Source: Candidatus Ruminococcus avistercoris (lineage in GTDB: Bacteria > Bacillota > Clostridia > Lachnospirales > Lachnospiraceae). Taken from it: a stretch of 64,000 bases of DNA. The notes below the pieces were generated by a model. That model was not told where the DNA came from, made no database searches, and was given only the letters and a program-made list of their open reading frames with translations. The first letter of the stretch is position 1, and each line of letters opens with the position of its first letter. The translations under genes were made by a program, and so were the position numbers. Of this stretch, positions 54,184-62,463 are shown in pieces. The stretch spans positions 1-64,000 of the forward strand of contig DWVJ01000008.1 of NCBI GenBank assembly GCA_019120315.1, given 5' to 3'.

Positions 54184-54237
54184 AGAATCCTTCTGTTGTT
54201 TGTTATAAATAGAAACAACAAGAGGATTCTTTTATTT
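54184..54237 (+). terminator. Long terminator-like hairpin before the ECF sigma gene
   Basis: AGAATCCTTCTGTTGTTT and AAACAACAAGAGGATTCT pair over 18 positions with one two-base mismatch, around an 11-base loop, followed by TTTATTT. It lies 47 bases after the methyltransferase stop and a few bases before the sigma ribosome binding site, so it may also affect sigma expression. Confidence 0.8.
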
Positions 54238-54252
54238 CAGGGGGAAAATACA

Positions 54253-54810
54253 ATGCTTTTTTATATGACGATGCTGGAGTCGGAGCGGGAGAAAGACAAA
54301 TTCCAGCGGATCTATCAGCGATATTATCAGCCGATGTATCATGTGGCGCTGCAGATCCTGGGAGATGCGCCGGGGGCACAGGACTGTGTTCATGATGCCT
54401 TCCTGAAGATCATTTCCCGGATGGATCAGATTCCGGAAGCGGAGGATAACAGGACGCGTTCCTTTGTGCTGATTGTAGTTCGAAATACGGCGATTAATCT
54501 GTATCGGGAAAGGAAACGAAAAAAGCAAAGTGCCATAGAGGATGAGGTGATCTGCCATCTGCCGCAGCTGTGGGTTTATGACCGGTACGATCTGGGAGAA
54601 CAGGAAGATTTGGTGAAGGTTCTCCTTGATATGTCACCCATTTATCGGGATATTCTGACTTTAAAATATGTGGAAGAATATTCCAACAGTGAGATCGGCA
54701 GTCTGCTGGGAATTACAGAATCCACAGTCCGTAAGAGACTGGAACGGGCAAGAAAGGAACTGGCCGGGCGTTGGGAAGAAGGGAGGAAACTGTATGAATC
54801 AGAAAGATGA
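54253..54810 (+). CDS. ECF-family RNA polymerase sigma factor
   Basis: A 185-residue ECF sigma. Region 2 (FQRIYQRYYQPMYHVALQILGD, then VHDAFLKIISRM) and region 4 (SPIYRDILTLKYVEEYSNSEIGSLLGITESTVRKRL) are complete. The start at 54253 has AGGGGG nine bases upstream; the track start at 54172 lies in the hairpin. It overlaps the next gene by 17 bases, the common sigma/anti-sigma coupling. The target promoters are unknown; the secreted protein after the pair is a plausible regulon member. Confidence 0.9.
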   Translation: MLFYMTMLESEREKDKFQRIYQRYYQPMYHVALQILGDAPGAQDCVHDAFLKIISRMDQIPEAEDNRTRSFVLIVVRNTAINLYRERKRKKQSAIEDEVICHLPQLWVYDRYDLGEQEDLVKVLLDMSPIYRDILTLKYVEEYSNSEIGSLLGITESTVRKRLERARKELAGRWEEGRKLYESER

Positions 54811-55387
54811 ACTGTACAGGGCTTTGGTTACGGCGAATCAGTACGAAACAGATTTTATATTCGGCAAAGGGAAATACATACCCAAGAGGAAGCAAGGGAA
54901 GATGAGAAAAGGAAAAGTTGTTCTGATTGCAGCGCTTTTCCTGCTCAGTGTGACTGCGGTGACGGCTTCTCGGGGATTTGTTTTCAAAAGCAGTGAGAAG
55001 ACAGGACTCGTACAGGAGGTAACCTGGGGCACACCTTCCCATGAGATCCGCCTTCCCATAGGCGGGACGGTTACACTTGCCAGAGAAGAAAAAGAGAAAA
55101 TCCTTCAGGGATGGAATCTGGAGAAAGGGGACAAAGTACATCTGTCATTTCAGACGGAAAGTCTGTTTTACTATCGACACAATATAAGAATCGATCAGGC
55201 GCTGGAAATGGGGTATGTTTATCAGGGGGAATTTTATCCGGTAAACGATAGCTGTGAAGAACAGGAAGAAAAGGAACAGCTGGAGTTTTCAGTGGATATG
55301 GAAATAACAGAGGAGGGTGATTACTGCTTTTACGTAAAAAATCTGTGTTCGGAAAATATTCTAATAAAAAATATATGCTTGTCTTAA
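54794..55387 (+). CDS. Putative anti-sigma membrane protein
   Basis: A 197-residue protein: a short cytoplasmic N-terminus (MNQKDELYRALVTANQYETDF), one membrane helix (about 41-58, KVVLIAALFLLSVTAVTA) and a 140-residue beta-rich outer domain. No known anti-sigma domain was recognised, but the size, single helix and translational coupling to the sigma gene are typical. The outer domain would be the sensor. The start at 54794 follows GGGAGGAAAC. Confidence 0.7.
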   Translation: MNQKDELYRALVTANQYETDFIFGKGKYIPKRKQGKMRKGKVVLIAALFLLSVTAVTASRGFVFKSSEKTGLVQEVTWGTPSHEIRLPIGGTVTLAREEKEKILQGWNLEKGDKVHLSFQTESLFYYRHNIRIDQALEMGYVYQGEFYPVNDSCEEQEEKEQLEFSVDMEITEEGDYCFYVKNLCSENILIKNICLS

Positions 55388-55478
55388 AAAGATGTCACAA
55401 ATATATAAGATAAGTTGTTATCTATATTTAGCAGTCCTGGATGCATAAATTAATTATAGGAAGGAATGAAGTGGTAGC

Positions 55479-55949
55479 ATGAAAAAAATATGGAAATTTT
55501 TGAGCGTATTGCTGATGGCACAAATGATATTAACATCATCAATGAATGTATTTGCAGCGAATGTAAAAAATCAGGAACAAATTAATAATGGAGTTAAAGT
55601 AAATCTTTTGAATGAAAATTGTTATATTATAAGTGCAAAAGGTCAGATGAAAAGAGTTACTATAGTTGGAAATCAAGTTACACTTGGAATTGGAGAAGCT
55701 TTAGTTTGCCCAAATTATCCTGTGAATGCGGGACAGCGTATTAGAGTTACATGGACACTGAAACAGTCAGGCACTATTAAAGTAGAGATGAGAAAAAATA
55801 GTAGTTTGATGGGAAGTAGTATAGTTACAGGGCCATCTGGATATAAATACTACACCGCAGATGTAACGACAAACTATTCAGTAAGATTTACTAATGCGCA
55901 GTCATCTCCTCTAACTATAACAGGTGCTACAATGACTTGGCCAGCATAG
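55479..55949 (+). CDS. Small AT-rich secreted protein
   Basis: A 156-residue protein with a signal peptide (MKKIWKFLSVLLMAQMILTS, cleaved near VFAAN). The mature part is about 127 residues, beta-strand rich, with no anchor; no family recognised. Base composition is clearly more AT-rich than the neighbours, suggesting recent acquisition. AGGAAGG precedes the ATG, and a terminator follows. The position after an ECF sigma/anti-sigma pair suggests an effector or stress-induced exoprotein; this is inference. Confidence 0.7.
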   Translation: MKKIWKFLSVLLMAQMILTSSMNVFAANVKNQEQINNGVKVNLLNENCYIISAKGQMKRVTIVGNQVTLGIGEALVCPNYPVNAGQRIRVTWTLKQSGTIKVEMRKNSSLMGSSIVTGPSGYKYYTADVTTNYSVRFTNAQSSPLTITGATMTWPA

Positions 55950-56016
55950 AATTATGTATGTTGCCAGGACAACATACGATACTTTGGCCTCAAACCATTA
56001 TGAATAAAGGGTACTG

Positions 56017-56050
56017 AAAAACTTCCATTTCCCAAGTGGAAGTTTTTCTT
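56017..56050 (+). terminator. Terminator after the secreted protein
   Basis: AAAAACTTCCA pairs with TGGAAGTTTTT (11 bp) and runs into TTTTTCTTTT. On the minus strand the same stem could end the broken MATE gene. A second small stem, TATGTTG/CAACATA, lies near 55957. Confidence 0.82.
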
Positions 56051-56051
56051 T

Positions 56052-56587
56052 TCAACAATTTGAAGCGGTAATAAACGCATTCAGCCCTAACGTCAGCAGC
56101 ACAAAAACATTTCCGCAGGCATAAATACGCAGATAAGCTGCCGCATATGGCATTGTGATCTTGCTTGCACTAAATACTTTCAAAATTGGCTCTGTGAAGA
56201 TAAGAAGAACGGCTGTTAAGGCGACAGCCATAAGAAGTATGGCGGTGAATGAATTGCCTAAAATCTGTTCCGCCCGCGATTTTTGCCCGCTGCCCAGTTG
56301 TATAGAAGAAAGCGGTGCGGCTCCGCTGCTGACAAGTTGGCAAAGGAAGAAACGAGGGTAATAATCGGCACACAAACGCCTAACGCGGTCAAAGCAACCG
56401 TCCCTGTTTCCGGTATATATCCTACGTACATTCGATCTACGACACTGTACAGCAGATTGACAATCTGGGAAATGTTGGAGGGAATGGCTAATGAGATAAA
56501 CAGCTTTCCTATCGGCTCTGTTTCCAGCTTTTTCTCTTTATCTTTCCCGGAATGTCCTGCCGCCAGTTCCAAATCCGGGTCACTCAA
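56052..56587 (-). pseudogene. MATE efflux transporter, truncated and frameshifted
   Basis: Frame one (from TTG 56587) gives a MATE N-terminus (KLFISLAIPSNISQIVNLLYSVVDRMYVGYIP). The reading then shifts near 56300 to the frame with LSSIQLGSGQKSRAEQILGNSF and further helices, which stops at 56052. Together this is about 180 of the usual 450 residues, so it is inactive. It follows an HxlR regulator gene, a common pairing for MATE pumps. Confidence 0.82.
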
Positions 56588-56667
56588 TTATGATTTCCTC
56601 CTCGGTAATTGCACTTTTTGCATTGGGATAAGGAAAGTTCTGAATCTTTATTACGGTAAATACCGGC

Positions 56668-56973
56668 TCATTGACAGATACTTCTAAGGATTGGTATGAC
56701 GGAAACGCCCTTATCGGTCGGACAGCATTCTACACGCGGGGGAATTTCATCAAACTGTTTTCTGTTTATGACTTCATCAGCAATCAGTTCTTTTAACGTA
56801 GTTGCCAGAACAGCGTCCGTAATATTTGCCATCTCGCGTCGCAGTTCACTGTACCTCAACAACTTCTTTTCTGCCAATACACAGATGATTCTGGATTTCC
56901 ATTTCCCACCAAAAACTTCAAGCCCATATTCCAACGGGCAGCGAATATCCTCTTGCATTTTCTTCTGATACAT
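56668..56973 (-). pseudogene. HxlR-family regulator, C-terminus cut by a TGA codon
   Basis: A 101-residue winged-helix HxlR protein (CPLEYGLEVFGGKWKSRIICVL, LRYSELRREMANITDAVLATTL). It ends at PILRSICQ-TGA where relatives continue with Trp, and the frame after TGA reads AGIYRNKDSEL and stays open to the start of the MATE gene. This suggests a TGG to TGA change that removes about 28 residues of the last helix, which is part of the dimer interface. It may still bind DNA, but I treat it as damaged together with its MATE target. Confidence 0.7.
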
Positions 56974-57030
56974 GATGCGTGGCTCCTTTCGCTTCCCATT
57001 GTATCATTTGACTGTGATGTTTAAAAGTTA

Positions 57031-57153
57031 CTATGAAATTAATGAGTTATAATCTTTTTGCAACCATGGTGCCTTTCTATGGCACAGTTCCGCGCACTTT
57101 CCGCAGCCAATGCATTTGGTTCTGTCAATTTTTGCTGTTTTATACTTCATCAT
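57031..57153 (-). CDS. 40-residue ferredoxin-like ORF (4Fe-4S motif)
   Basis: A short minus-strand frame, missing from the ORF track, encodes TKCIGCGKCAELCHRKAP, a CxxCxxCxxxC motif for one 4Fe-4S cluster. AAGGAAA precedes the ATG at 57153. At 40 residues it is shorter than a working ferredoxin and may be the remnant of a larger iron-sulfur protein, or a fragment that once followed the split-barrel gene upstream. Whether it is translated is unknown. Confidence 0.5.
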   Translation of the reverse strand: MMKYKTAKIDRTKCIGCGKCAELCHRKAPWLQKDYNSLIS

Positions 57154-57167
57154 TTTCCTTACAATAA

Positions 57168-57200
57168 GGGCGGGTGTAAAGTGTGCCTCTGTACCCGCCC
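57168..57200 (-). terminator. GC-rich hairpin after the split-barrel gene
   Basis: GGGCGGGT pairs with ACCCGCCC (8 bp) around 17 bases. On the minus strand it is followed by TTATTGT, a weak T tract. It probably terminates, incompletely, between the FMN split-barrel gene and the ferredoxin-like ORF. Confidence 0.55.
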
Positions 57201-57227
57201 CGCTTGGTTTTTCGTTTGTTCAGATAA

Positions 57228-57623
57228 TCACAGCACCTTCTTATTGTCTGCGCCCGGGGTGGTCACAATCACCTTTTCCGGCGTGATAATCAAGGCTCCC
57301 TTTGCTGTGGCAGCTCCGTTGAACATCTTCTCCACCATGGCCTTGAAAGTGTCAACGACAGCACCCTCGGACACATATTCGGCAGAGCCTTTGATCTGGT
57401 AGCCTTCCAGATTTTGCGGATCGTACACCGAAATAGCAATCTTGCCATTGTTTGCCTTGATGTTGTTCAGAGTGGTTTCCAGAAATACATCTCCGACAAC
57501 CAGTTTGCCGTCCCCGGTAATATCCTTAAATGCAACAGGAACAACATTCGGCTCTCCATTTGCACAAGTCGCCAAATCCCACATACTCGTCTTTAACAGG
57601 TTCACAACATTTTCATTCATCAT
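57228..57623 (-). CDS. Pyridoxamine 5'-phosphate oxidase-family FMN split-barrel protein
   Basis: A 131-residue protein of the small split-barrel group (MWDLATCANGEPNVVPVAFKDITGDGKLVVGDV, then GYQIKGSAEYVSEG). Such proteins bind FMN or F420-like cofactors; the exact reaction is unknown. I start at 57623, with GGAGG eight bases away; the track start at 57725 overlaps the promoter. The gene is intact, with its own promoter and upstream palindromes, unlike its damaged neighbours. Confidence 0.82.
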   Translation of the reverse strand: MMNENVVNLLKTSMWDLATCANGEPNVVPVAFKDITGDGKLVVGDVFLETTLNNIKANNGKIAISVYDPQNLEGYQIKGSAEYVSEGAVVDTFKAMVEKMFNGAATAKGALIITPEKVIVTTPGADNKKVL

Positions 57624-57672
57624 GAGAACTACCTCCAAATCTGATTTTAGCCCGTTCACTTGAGCTGTCCTT

Positions 57673-57741
57673 ATTATAAAAAATCGACTCATGGCAAACA
57701 AGATATTAGCAAATTTATGAGTCACTCATAAATTTATGAGT
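57673..57741 (-). promoter_or_regulatory. Promoter and overlapping palindromes for the split-barrel gene
   Basis: On the minus strand TTGTTT (57701-57696) and TATAAT (57678-57673) are 17 bases apart. Just upstream are two overlapping palindromes: AAATTTATGAG-TCA-CTCATAAATTT (57711-57735) and ACTCATAAATTTATGAGT (57724-57741, perfect). This gives three copies of ATTTATGAG half-sites, suggesting a dimeric regulator. Confidence 0.75.
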
Positions 57742-57894
57742 TATGATATGTAAGGTAAAGTAAAGTACAGTACAGGGATAGGGGGGCTGTCTGTTTTTTT
57801 CTTGTGTTACTTTATGGCATATGAGCATTATGAAAGGGAAGCATTTACTTTCAGAGAAAATTCGATTGTTGTCACGATTCCGACTCTTATACTC

Positions 57895-57924
57895 TTGTCA
57901 ACACAGGGGCAAATCATGTAAAAT
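57895..57924 (+). promoter_or_regulatory. Promoter of the CDP-sugar gene cluster
   Basis: TTGTCA at 57895 and TAAAAT at 57919 (18-base spacing), about 58 bases before the rfbF start. No gene was found between 57742 and 57981. Confidence 0.6.
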
Positions 57925-57981
57925 AAGCTGTGTAGGATGTCGATATTCTGCAGCACAAGAAATGCATGGGAGAGAAAGAAC

Positions 57982-58758
57982 GTGAAAGTGGTAATTCTGG
58001 CCGGCGGTTTCGGTACCAGGATCAGTGAAGAAAGTCATCTGAAGCCGAAACCAATGATTGAAATCGGGGAAAAACCGATTCTCTGGCATATTATGAAATT
58101 ATATTCCTTTTATGGATATAATGAGTTTATCATCTGCTGCGGATACAAGCAGCATGTGATCAAGGAATGGTTTGCGGATTACTATCTGCACAACAGTGAT
58201 ATTACCTTTGATTTTACCCAGAACAACAAGATGATTGTTCATAATAATATTTCCGAACCCTGGAAGGTGACCTTGATCGACACCGGGCTGTATACCATGA
58301 CCGGAGGACGAATCAAAAGAATTGCAGACTATCTGGAAGGCGAATCCTTCCTTCTGACCTACGGGGACGGGGTTTCGGATGTGAATATCCGGGATCTGGT
58401 GGCTTTTCACCGTTCCCACGGGAAGATGGCCACCATCACTTCGGCCCAGCCGGGAGGAAGGTTCGGCGTACTGGATATCCTGGAGGACGGCACCATCACC
58501 AATTTCAAAGAGAAGAAAAAGGAAGACGGCGGCTGGATTAACGCCGGATTCATGGTACTGGAGCCGCAGATCATGGATCTGATCGAAGGCGATGATACGG
58601 TATTTGAGAAATATCCGCTGGAGGAGGCGGCCAGGAGGGGCCAGCTGAATGCCTACCGTCACAATGGATTCTGGCAGTGTATGGATACCATGCGGGAGAA
58701 AGAAAAACTGGAGGAGCTGTGGCAGAGCGGCCAGGCTCCATGGAAAGTGTGGAAATAA
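57982..58758 (+). CDS. rfbF: Glucose-1-phosphate cytidylyltransferase
   Basis: A 258-residue nucleotidyltransferase that makes CDP-glucose from CTP and glucose-1-phosphate. The N-terminal loop GGFGTRISEESHLKPKPMIEIG, the LTYGDGVSDV metal site and GGWINAGFMVLEP are characteristic of RfbF. I start at GTG 57982, since the residues upstream in the track ORF are not conserved-like. The stop TAA overlaps the ATG of rfbG. First step of CDP-3,6-dideoxyhexose synthesis for a surface polysaccharide. Confidence 0.93.
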   Translation: MKVVILAGGFGTRISEESHLKPKPMIEIGEKPILWHIMKLYSFYGYNEFIICCGYKQHVIKEWFADYYLHNSDITFDFTQNNKMIVHNNISEPWKVTLIDTGLYTMTGGRIKRIADYLEGESFLLTYGDGVSDVNIRDLVAFHRSHGKMATITSAQPGGRFGVLDILEDGTITNFKEKKKEDGGWINAGFMVLEPQIMDLIEGDDTVFEKYPLEEAARRGQLNAYRHNGFWQCMDTMREKEKLEELWQSGQAPWKVWK

Positions 58759-59813
58759 TGACAGATTTGGATTTTTATAAAGGGAAAAAAGTGCTGGTCA
58801 CGGGGTATACCGGCTTCAAGGGAAGCTGGCTGGTGAAGATCCTGGCGGATGCCGGGGCGCAGGTGACCGGGTATTCTCTGGAGCCGCCTACCAGGCCGGC
58901 TCTTTTTCCGCTGTGTAAGGTCAAAGAGCGGATCGAGTCCGTTACAGGGGATATCCGGGATAAGGAGCATCTGTGGCAGGTGCTGGAGAAGGCAAAGCCG
59001 GAGATCGTTTTTCATCTGGCGGCACAGCCCATCGTGCGGGATTCCTATAAGGATCCCGTCTATACCTATGAGACCAACGTGATGGGGACAGTCTATCTTC
59101 TGGAAGGAGTGCGCGCCCTGGGGGGAGTGCGCTCTTTTTTGAATGTGACCACAGACAAAGTATATGAAAACCGGGAATGGGAATGGGGATACCGGGAGAC
59201 AGATCCGCTGGATGGTTATGACCCCTATTCCAACAGTAAATCCTGTTCGGAACTGGTAACCCACAGTTACCGGAATTCTTTTTTCGATGGTTCCGGGACA
59301 GCGGTATCCACGGCCAGAGCGGGCAATGTGATCGGAGGAGGAGATTTTGCCAACGACCGGATTATTCCCGATTGTATCCGGGCGGCCATGGCAGGCGAGC
59401 CGGTGAAGGTGAGAAACCGCTGGTCCATCCGGCCTTTCCAGCATGTGCTGGAGCCTCTCTTTGCCTATCTTCTGATTGCGAAAAGGCAGTATGAAGACGG
59501 GAAATACGCAGGGTACTATAACGTGGGGCCTTCGGATGAGGACTGTATCACCACCGGAGAACTGACGGAACTGTTCTGCCGGGCCTGGGGGAAAGGACAG
59601 ACCTGGATCAGCCAGTCACAGGACGGTCCCCACGAGGCTTCTTTCCTGAAACTGGACTGTTCCAGGATGCGGCAGGTATTTGGCTGGAAGCCCCGCTGGA
59701 ATATTGAAGAGGCCGTGAAGAAAACGGTGGAATGGTTTCAGGTATACGCTTCCGGCGGCGATGTGGCATCATGTATGGAAGCGCAAATCAGAGAATTTAT
59801 GGAGGAAGCATGA
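58758..59813 (+). CDS. rfbG: CDP-glucose 4,6-dehydratase
   Basis: A 351-residue short-chain dehydrogenase/reductase-type dehydratase. The NAD-binding motif is GYTGFKGSW, and the catalytic YDPYSNSK (YxxxK) is preceded by VTTDKVYEN. RfbG converts CDP-glucose to CDP-4-dehydro-6-deoxyglucose. The start is at 58758, overlapping the rfbF stop; the track start lies inside rfbF. The next gene starts one base after its stop. Confidence 0.94.
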   Translation: MTDLDFYKGKKVLVTGYTGFKGSWLVKILADAGAQVTGYSLEPPTRPALFPLCKVKERIESVTGDIRDKEHLWQVLEKAKPEIVFHLAAQPIVRDSYKDPVYTYETNVMGTVYLLEGVRALGGVRSFLNVTTDKVYENREWEWGYRETDPLDGYDPYSNSKSCSELVTHSYRNSFFDGSGTAVSTARAGNVIGGGDFANDRIIPDCIRAAMAGEPVKVRNRWSIRPFQHVLEPLFAYLLIAKRQYEDGKYAGYYNVGPSDEDCITTGELTELFCRAWGKGQTWISQSQDGPHEASFLKLDCSRMRQVFGWKPRWNIEEAVKKTVEWFQVYASGGDVASCMEAQIREFMEEA

Positions 59814-59814
59814 C

Positions 59815-61149
59815 ATGTTTGAACATATGACGGAGCAGGAGGCAAAGAAACAGATTCTGGATATGGTGGGGGCTTACTGCGATCAGTACCATCAGAAAAA
59901 ACCTTATCAGGAGGGAGAGAGGATCCCTTACGCTTCCCGGGTATATGACCGGGAGGAGATGACGAATCTGGTGGACAGCGCCCTGGAATTCTGGCTGACG
60001 GCAGGCCGCTATACCGATGAATTCGAATCGGAGTTTGCGAAATATCTGAAGGTAAAATACTGTTCTTTGGTGAATTCCGGCTCCTCTGCCAATCTTCTGG
60101 CTTTTATGGCGCTGACTTCTCCCCTGCTGAAAGAGCGGCAGGTACGTCCCGGCGATGAGATCATCACGGTGGCGGCGGGATTCCCCACCACGGTGACGCC
60201 TATGGTACAGTACGGCGCCGTGCCGGTGTTTGTGGATGTGACCATCCCCCAGTACAATATCGATGTAACCAGACTGGAAGCTGCTCTTTCAGAAAAGACA
60301 AAGGGTGTGATGCTGGCCCACACTCTGGGAAATCCCTTTGATCTAAAGGCGGTGAAGCAGTTTTGTGACGACCATAACCTCTGGCTGATCGAAGACAACT
60401 GCGACGCCCTGGGAAGTACGTATACCCTGGATGGCAAAACCTGCCTGACCGGTACGGTGGGTGATATCGGAACATCCAGTTTTTATCCGCCTCACCATAT
60501 GACCATGGGAGAAGGCGGAGCGGTCTATACCAATGATCCGCTGCTGCATAAGATCATCCGTTCTCTGCGCGACTGGGGACGGGACTGCATGTGCCCGCCG
60601 GGACGGGACAATCTGTGCGGACACCGTTTCGACCGCCAGTACGGGGAGCTGCCTGTGGGATACGATCACAAATACGTATACTCCCATTTCGGATATAACT
60701 TAAAAGCGACGGATATGCAGGCGGCCGTGGGATGTGCTCAGATCAAAAAATTCCCGTCCTTTGTGGTGCGGCGAAAAGAGAACTTTGCCCGGCTGAAAGA
60801 AGGGCTTCTGGATCTGCAGGATTCCTTCATTCTGCCGGAACCCTGTGAAAATTCCGATCCCTGCTGGTTCGGTTTCCTGATCACCTGCAAAGAGGGCTGT
60901 GACCGGAACAAAGTGGTGCGGTATGCGGAAGAGCAGGGCGTGCAGACCAGGATGCTGTTTTCCGGAAATCTGACGAAGCATCCCTGTTTTGACCAGATGA
61001 GAAGAGAGGGCAGGGGCTACCGCATCGCGGGAGATCTGACGGTGACGGACCAGATCATGACGGATACCTTCTGGATCGGCGTCTATCCCGGCATGACGGA
61101 TGCGATGATCGACCGGATGATCCGGGTGCTGAAAGAGGCGGTGAAATAG
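59815..61149 (+). CDS. rfbH: CDP-4-dehydro-6-deoxyglucose 3-dehydratase
   Basis: A 444-residue member of the aspartate aminotransferase-fold sugar enzymes. In SSFYPPHHMTMGEGGAV the usual PLP-binding Lys is replaced by His, the mark of the E1 dehydratase that uses PMP and a 2Fe-2S cluster; Cys residues are present (CMCPPGRDNLCGH). It removes the C3 hydroxyl with electrons from an E3 reductase, which is not in this window. The start follows GGAGGAAGC. It shares an operon with rfbFG. Confidence 0.93.
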   Translation: MFEHMTEQEAKKQILDMVGAYCDQYHQKKPYQEGERIPYASRVYDREEMTNLVDSALEFWLTAGRYTDEFESEFAKYLKVKYCSLVNSGSSANLLAFMALTSPLLKERQVRPGDEIITVAAGFPTTVTPMVQYGAVPVFVDVTIPQYNIDVTRLEAALSEKTKGVMLAHTLGNPFDLKAVKQFCDDHNLWLIEDNCDALGSTYTLDGKTCLTGTVGDIGTSSFYPPHHMTMGEGGAVYTNDPLLHKIIRSLRDWGRDCMCPPGRDNLCGHRFDRQYGELPVGYDHKYVYSHFGYNLKATDMQAAVGCAQIKKFPSFVVRRKENFARLKEGLLDLQDSFILPEPCENSDPCWFGFLITCKEGCDRNKVVRYAEEQGVQTRMLFSGNLTKHPCFDQMRREGRGYRIAGDLTVTDQIMTDTFWIGVYPGMTDAMIDRMIRVLKEAVK

Positions 61150-62463
61150 ATGGCATTGGATGAGAAACTCAGATGGTACGGGTTCTGGATGCTGGACGGC
61201 CTGCGGGGATCAAAGGTGCGAAAGTATTACAATCAGATACAGAACAGTTTTAAAAACGGAACATCCATCGCGGGGACGGAAGAAAAGATCAGGAAACTGA
61301 TCCGTCATGCGGTGAGGACGACGAAATATTATCAGGACTTTGGAGAGGACACGCCCCTGTCCCGCCTGCCGGTGGTCAACAAGGACACCTTCCGGCAGCA
61401 TTACGACGATTTTCTTTCGCAGCCCTATAAAAATGTGAAGGACAACCGGCTGATGTCCACCAGCGGTTCCACCGGTACGCCGCTGACGATGGTGCAGAAT
61501 AAGGACAAGATCGATCACAATACGGCGGGAGGCATTTTCCTGAGCGCGGCGGGAGGCTATTACATCGGTATGAAAGAAGCCTTCATCCGTGTCTGGGTCA
61601 ATAATGTAAAAAAAGGCAGGCTGCAGCTTCTGATGGAGAATATGATCATGATGGACAGTTCTCATATGGATGACGATGGAGTGGAGCAGATGCTGCGGCA
61701 GATCGAAAAGAAACAGGTGAAATGCCTGGTGGGCTATTCTTCCGCGCTGGAGCAGATCAGCCGTTATATCACCCGCACCGGGAGAGACACCAGTGGATTT
61801 GCGGTGGCGGCCATCATTCCCATCTCCGAGTCCATGGCCCCGTCTCTTCGCAAGAATCTGCAGGCGCAGTTCCATTGTCCGGTGAGAGCCTGGTACTCCA
61901 ATGAGGAAAACGGCATCATGGGGATCCAGGACGCTGTGGAGGAAGGATATCATATTGATACGGAGAGTTACTATTATGAGATCCTGAAGATGGACAGCGA
62001 TGAACCGGCTAAGCCCGGCGAACTGGGAAGAATCGTCATCACAGATCTGTACAACTACGCTTTCCCCATTTTGCGGTATGACAACGGGGATACGGCGGTG
62101 GCCAGGAAAAGGGTGAAGAACGGCAGATACAAACTGTATCTTTCAGAATTGTACGGCAGGCGCAGCGATCTGATCTACGACTGTGACGGAAAAGCGCTGA
62201 CTCCCTATATCATCACCAATAATATGTGGGATGTGAAAGGAGTGAAACAGTTTCGCTTCATCCAGGAGGACGCCGCGCGTTATACGCTGTGGCTGAACGG
62301 CGACCGCGATGAAATAGATGTGGATGATATCGTGGGACGGATCCGGCCGTATCTGGGGGAACGGGCACAGCTTACCGTAGAATATGTGGATGAGATTCCG
62401 GTGCTGGCTTCCGGGAAACGAAAATACATTGAAAACAGATGGAAAGCAGGGGAGAAACGGTGA
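61150..62463 (+). CDS. CapK/phenylacetate-CoA ligase-like adenylating enzyme
   Basis: A 437-residue protein of the CapK group. The ATP-binding motif STSGSTGTPLTMV and the RYDNGDTA segment typical of phenylacetate-CoA ligase-like enzymes are present. In polysaccharide clusters CapK-like proteins may attach acyl or amino acid groups; the role is not settled. The ATG immediately follows the rfbH stop. A second, related gene follows two positions later. Confidence 0.82.
   Translation: MALDEKLRWYGFWMLDGLRGSKVRKYYNQIQNSFKNGTSIAGTEEKIRKLIRHAVRTTKYYQDFGEDTPLSRLPVVNKDTFRQHYDDFLSQPYKNVKDNRLMSTSGSTGTPLTMVQNKDKIDHNTAGGIFLSAAGGYYIGMKEAFIRVWVNNVKKGRLQLLMENMIMMDSSHMDDDGVEQMLRQIEKKQVKCLVGYSSALEQISRYITRTGRDTSGFAVAAIIPISESMAPSLRKNLQAQFHCPVRAWYSNEENGIMGIQDAVEEGYHIDTESYYYEILKMDSDEPAKPGELGRIVITDLYNYAFPILRYDNGDTAVARKRVKNGRYKLYLSELYGRRSDLIYDCDGKALTPYIITNNMWDVKGVKQFRFIQEDAARYTLWLNGDRDEIDVDDIVGRIRPYLGERAQLTVEYVDEIPVLASGKRKYIENRWKAGEKR

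Noticed and set aside
57058-57402. 114-residue plus-strand ORF
   Set aside because: It runs across the ferredoxin-like and split-barrel genes on the other strand and shows no motif.
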